Shown: piece by piece, positions 5,654 through 6,568 of the stretch
How positions within the stretch are numbered: position 1 is the stretch's first letter
How the letters are laid out: each line of letters opens with the position of its first letter
Assembly: GCA_900544845.1 (NCBI GenBank)
Contig: UQWV01000083.1
Location: forward strand, 1 to 6,568
Direction of reading: 5' to 3'
DNA: 6,568 nucleotides
Origin: an uncultured Collinsella sp.
GTDB lineage: Bacteria; Actinomycetota; Coriobacteriia; Coriobacteriales; Coriobacteriaceae
Position numbers and translations under genes: made by a program
The notes under the pieces: generated by a model
The model's input: only the letters and a program-made list of their open reading frames with translations
The model's database searches: none
Told to the model about the DNA's origin: nothing

Positions 5654-6535
5654 TTACTGGTCAGTCGGCTTTGCGACGCCGGACTCATCGGACCAGAGCT
5701 CGACGCCCTTGTTCTTGAGGTAGTTGTCGGCAAAGGCGCGGCGGCCGCCGGGCTTGGCGGTGAGGTCGCCCATCATGTTGGAGAAGCCGCCGTCGACCTT
5801 GATGGCGTCGCCGGTGGTAAAGTCTGAGCGCGTGGACGCCAGGAACATGACGGCGTTGGCGATATCGCTGACCTCGCCGATGCGACGCGTGGCGATGAGG
5901 CGGCTGCGGCTCTTCTCGACCTCGGGATCGGCGTAAAAGCTTGCCGACATGGGGGTCTTGACGAAGCAGGGCTCGACGCAGTTGGAGCGCACGCCGTAGG
6001 GACCCCACTCGGCGGCGAGCATCTTGGACATTATGTTGACGCCCGCCTTGGTGGAGCTGTACACGCCCGAGAACGTTTCGGGGGAGTGGCTGGCGACGGT
6101 GGAGATGTGAACCAGGCGGCCCTGGCCGGCCTTGATCATCTCGCGACCAAAGCGCTGCGAGGTGATGAAGTAGCCGGTGAGGTTGACGTTGATGACCTCG
6201 TTCCAGTCGGAGAGCGGCAGGTCCTCCATGGCTGCGAAGCGCAGGATGCCGGCGGTGTTGACGAGAACGTCGACGCGGCCGAAGTTGGCGATGGTGGCGT
6301 CGACGGCGGCCTGAACCTCGGCCTCGTCGGTGGCGTTCATCTTGTAGCCCTCGGCGTGGATACCAAACTCGGCGGCGAGGTCGGCGGCTGCTGCCTTGAC
6401 CTTCTCCTCGTCTAGGTCGAGCAAGACGACGTTGGCGCCGTTGCGGGCGAACTCGCGGCAAATCTCGGCGCCCATACCGCCGAGCGCGCCGGTCACGGCG
6501 CAGACATCGCCCTCGAGCTTAAGCCAATTGCTCAT
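5654..6535 (-). CDS. Short-chain dehydrogenase/reductase (SDR) family oxidoreductase
   Basis: A 293-residue cytoplasmic classical SDR. The cofactor motif is TGALGGMG (15-22), with LLDLD (38-42) ending the second strand, so NAD(H) is the likelier cofactor. The active-site pair YSSTK (Tyr159, Lys163) is intact, as is the C-terminal DGGFSNM (248-254). Three usual motif positions differ: NTAG (93-96) instead of NNAG, Thr146 where the catalytic Ser normally sits 13 residues before the Tyr (Ser145 adjacent), and Pro-Cys (189-190) instead of Pro-Gly. About 40 residues follow the usual end of the fold (255-293, ending GVAKPTDQ). It is the first gene of the visible unit, 85 bp before the transporter. 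A purine-rich stretch (AAGGGAAG) precedes the ATG at 6535. SDRs oxidise secondary alcohols or reduce ketones on sugars, polyols or steroids; the substrate here is not identifiable. Confidence 0.93.
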   Translation of the reverse strand: MSNWLKLEGDVCAVTGALGGMGAEICREFARNGANVVLLDLDEEKVKAAAADLAAEFGIHAEGYKMNATDEAEVQAAVDATIANFGRVDVLVNTAGILRFAAMEDLPLSDWNEVINVNLTGYFITSQRFGREMIKAGQGRLVHISTVASHSPETFSGVYSSTKAGVNIMSKMLAAEWGPYGVRSNCVEPCFVKTPMSASFYADPEVEKSRSRLIATRRIGEVSDIANAVMFLASTRSDFTTGDAIKVDGGFSNMMGDLTAKPGGRRAFADNYLKNKGVELWSDESGVAKPTDQ

Positions 6536-6540
6536 AGGAA

Positions 6541-6548
6541 CTTCCCTT
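6541..6548 (-). promoter_or_regulatory. Probable ribosome binding site of the SDR gene
   Basis: AGAAGGGAAG on the - strand ends 5 nt before the ATG at 6535. It is a weaker match to AGGAGG than the sites of tex and the Gfo/Idh gene. The promoter, or any upstream gene of the unit, lies beyond the window. Confidence 0.5.
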
Positions 6549-6568
6549 CTTGTGCCTCCCGGTGGGTC

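Noticed and set aside
4267..5718. Long + strand open frame opposite the transporter gene (about 480 codons)
   Set aside because: It is a shadow of the transporter gene with a strongly skewed Gly/Asp/Glu/Ala translation. Its first codons lie in the intergenic palindrome at 4272-4303.

Overview
This GC-rich window (roughly 60% GC by eye) reads like a chromosomal segment of a gut coriobacterium, most likely Collinsella or a close relative. That placement is a judgement from protein style, codon use and the kind of intergenic palindromes present; it was not searched. The window holds one truncated gene on the + strand and four complete genes on the - strand, separated by two gene-free stretches packed with inverted repeats.

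Layout. Positions 1-252 (+) are the last 83 codons of a transaldolase-family enzyme. Positions 253-632 lie between convergent genes and carry no credible gene. They hold a hairpin element (284-353), a 19-bp near-repeat of the transaldolase 3' end (232-250 and 388-406), and a compound palindrome (411-622) with a strong terminator-like stem (490-534) at its centre. Positions 633-2780 (-) encode a complete Tex/YhgF RNA-binding transcription accessory protein. Positions 2781-3200 are again gene-free and contain a 158-bp element with about 32-bp terminal inverted repeats (2873-3030), then a terminator for the - strand (3097-3128).

Positions 3201-6535 look like one - strand transcription unit. In transcription order it is a short-chain dehydrogenase (6535-5654), an OFA-type major facilitator transporter (5568-4312) and a Gfo/Idh/MocA-family oxidoreductase (4241-3201), ending at the 3097-3128 terminator. 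The gaps are 85 and 70 bp, and no promoter or terminator is obvious within the unit. The simplest reading is uptake of a small polar, probably carboxylated or polyol, substrate followed by two NAD(P)-dependent redox steps that interconvert ketone and hydroxyl groups. The substrate cannot be named from sequence.

The coding genes look intact and mostly ordinary. The unexplained material is the set of intergenic palindromes, probably dispersed repeats, and a dehydrogenase in which three usually conserved SDR motif positions are substituted. I saw no tRNA, rRNA, CRISPR array, transposase or clear new defence-type system.
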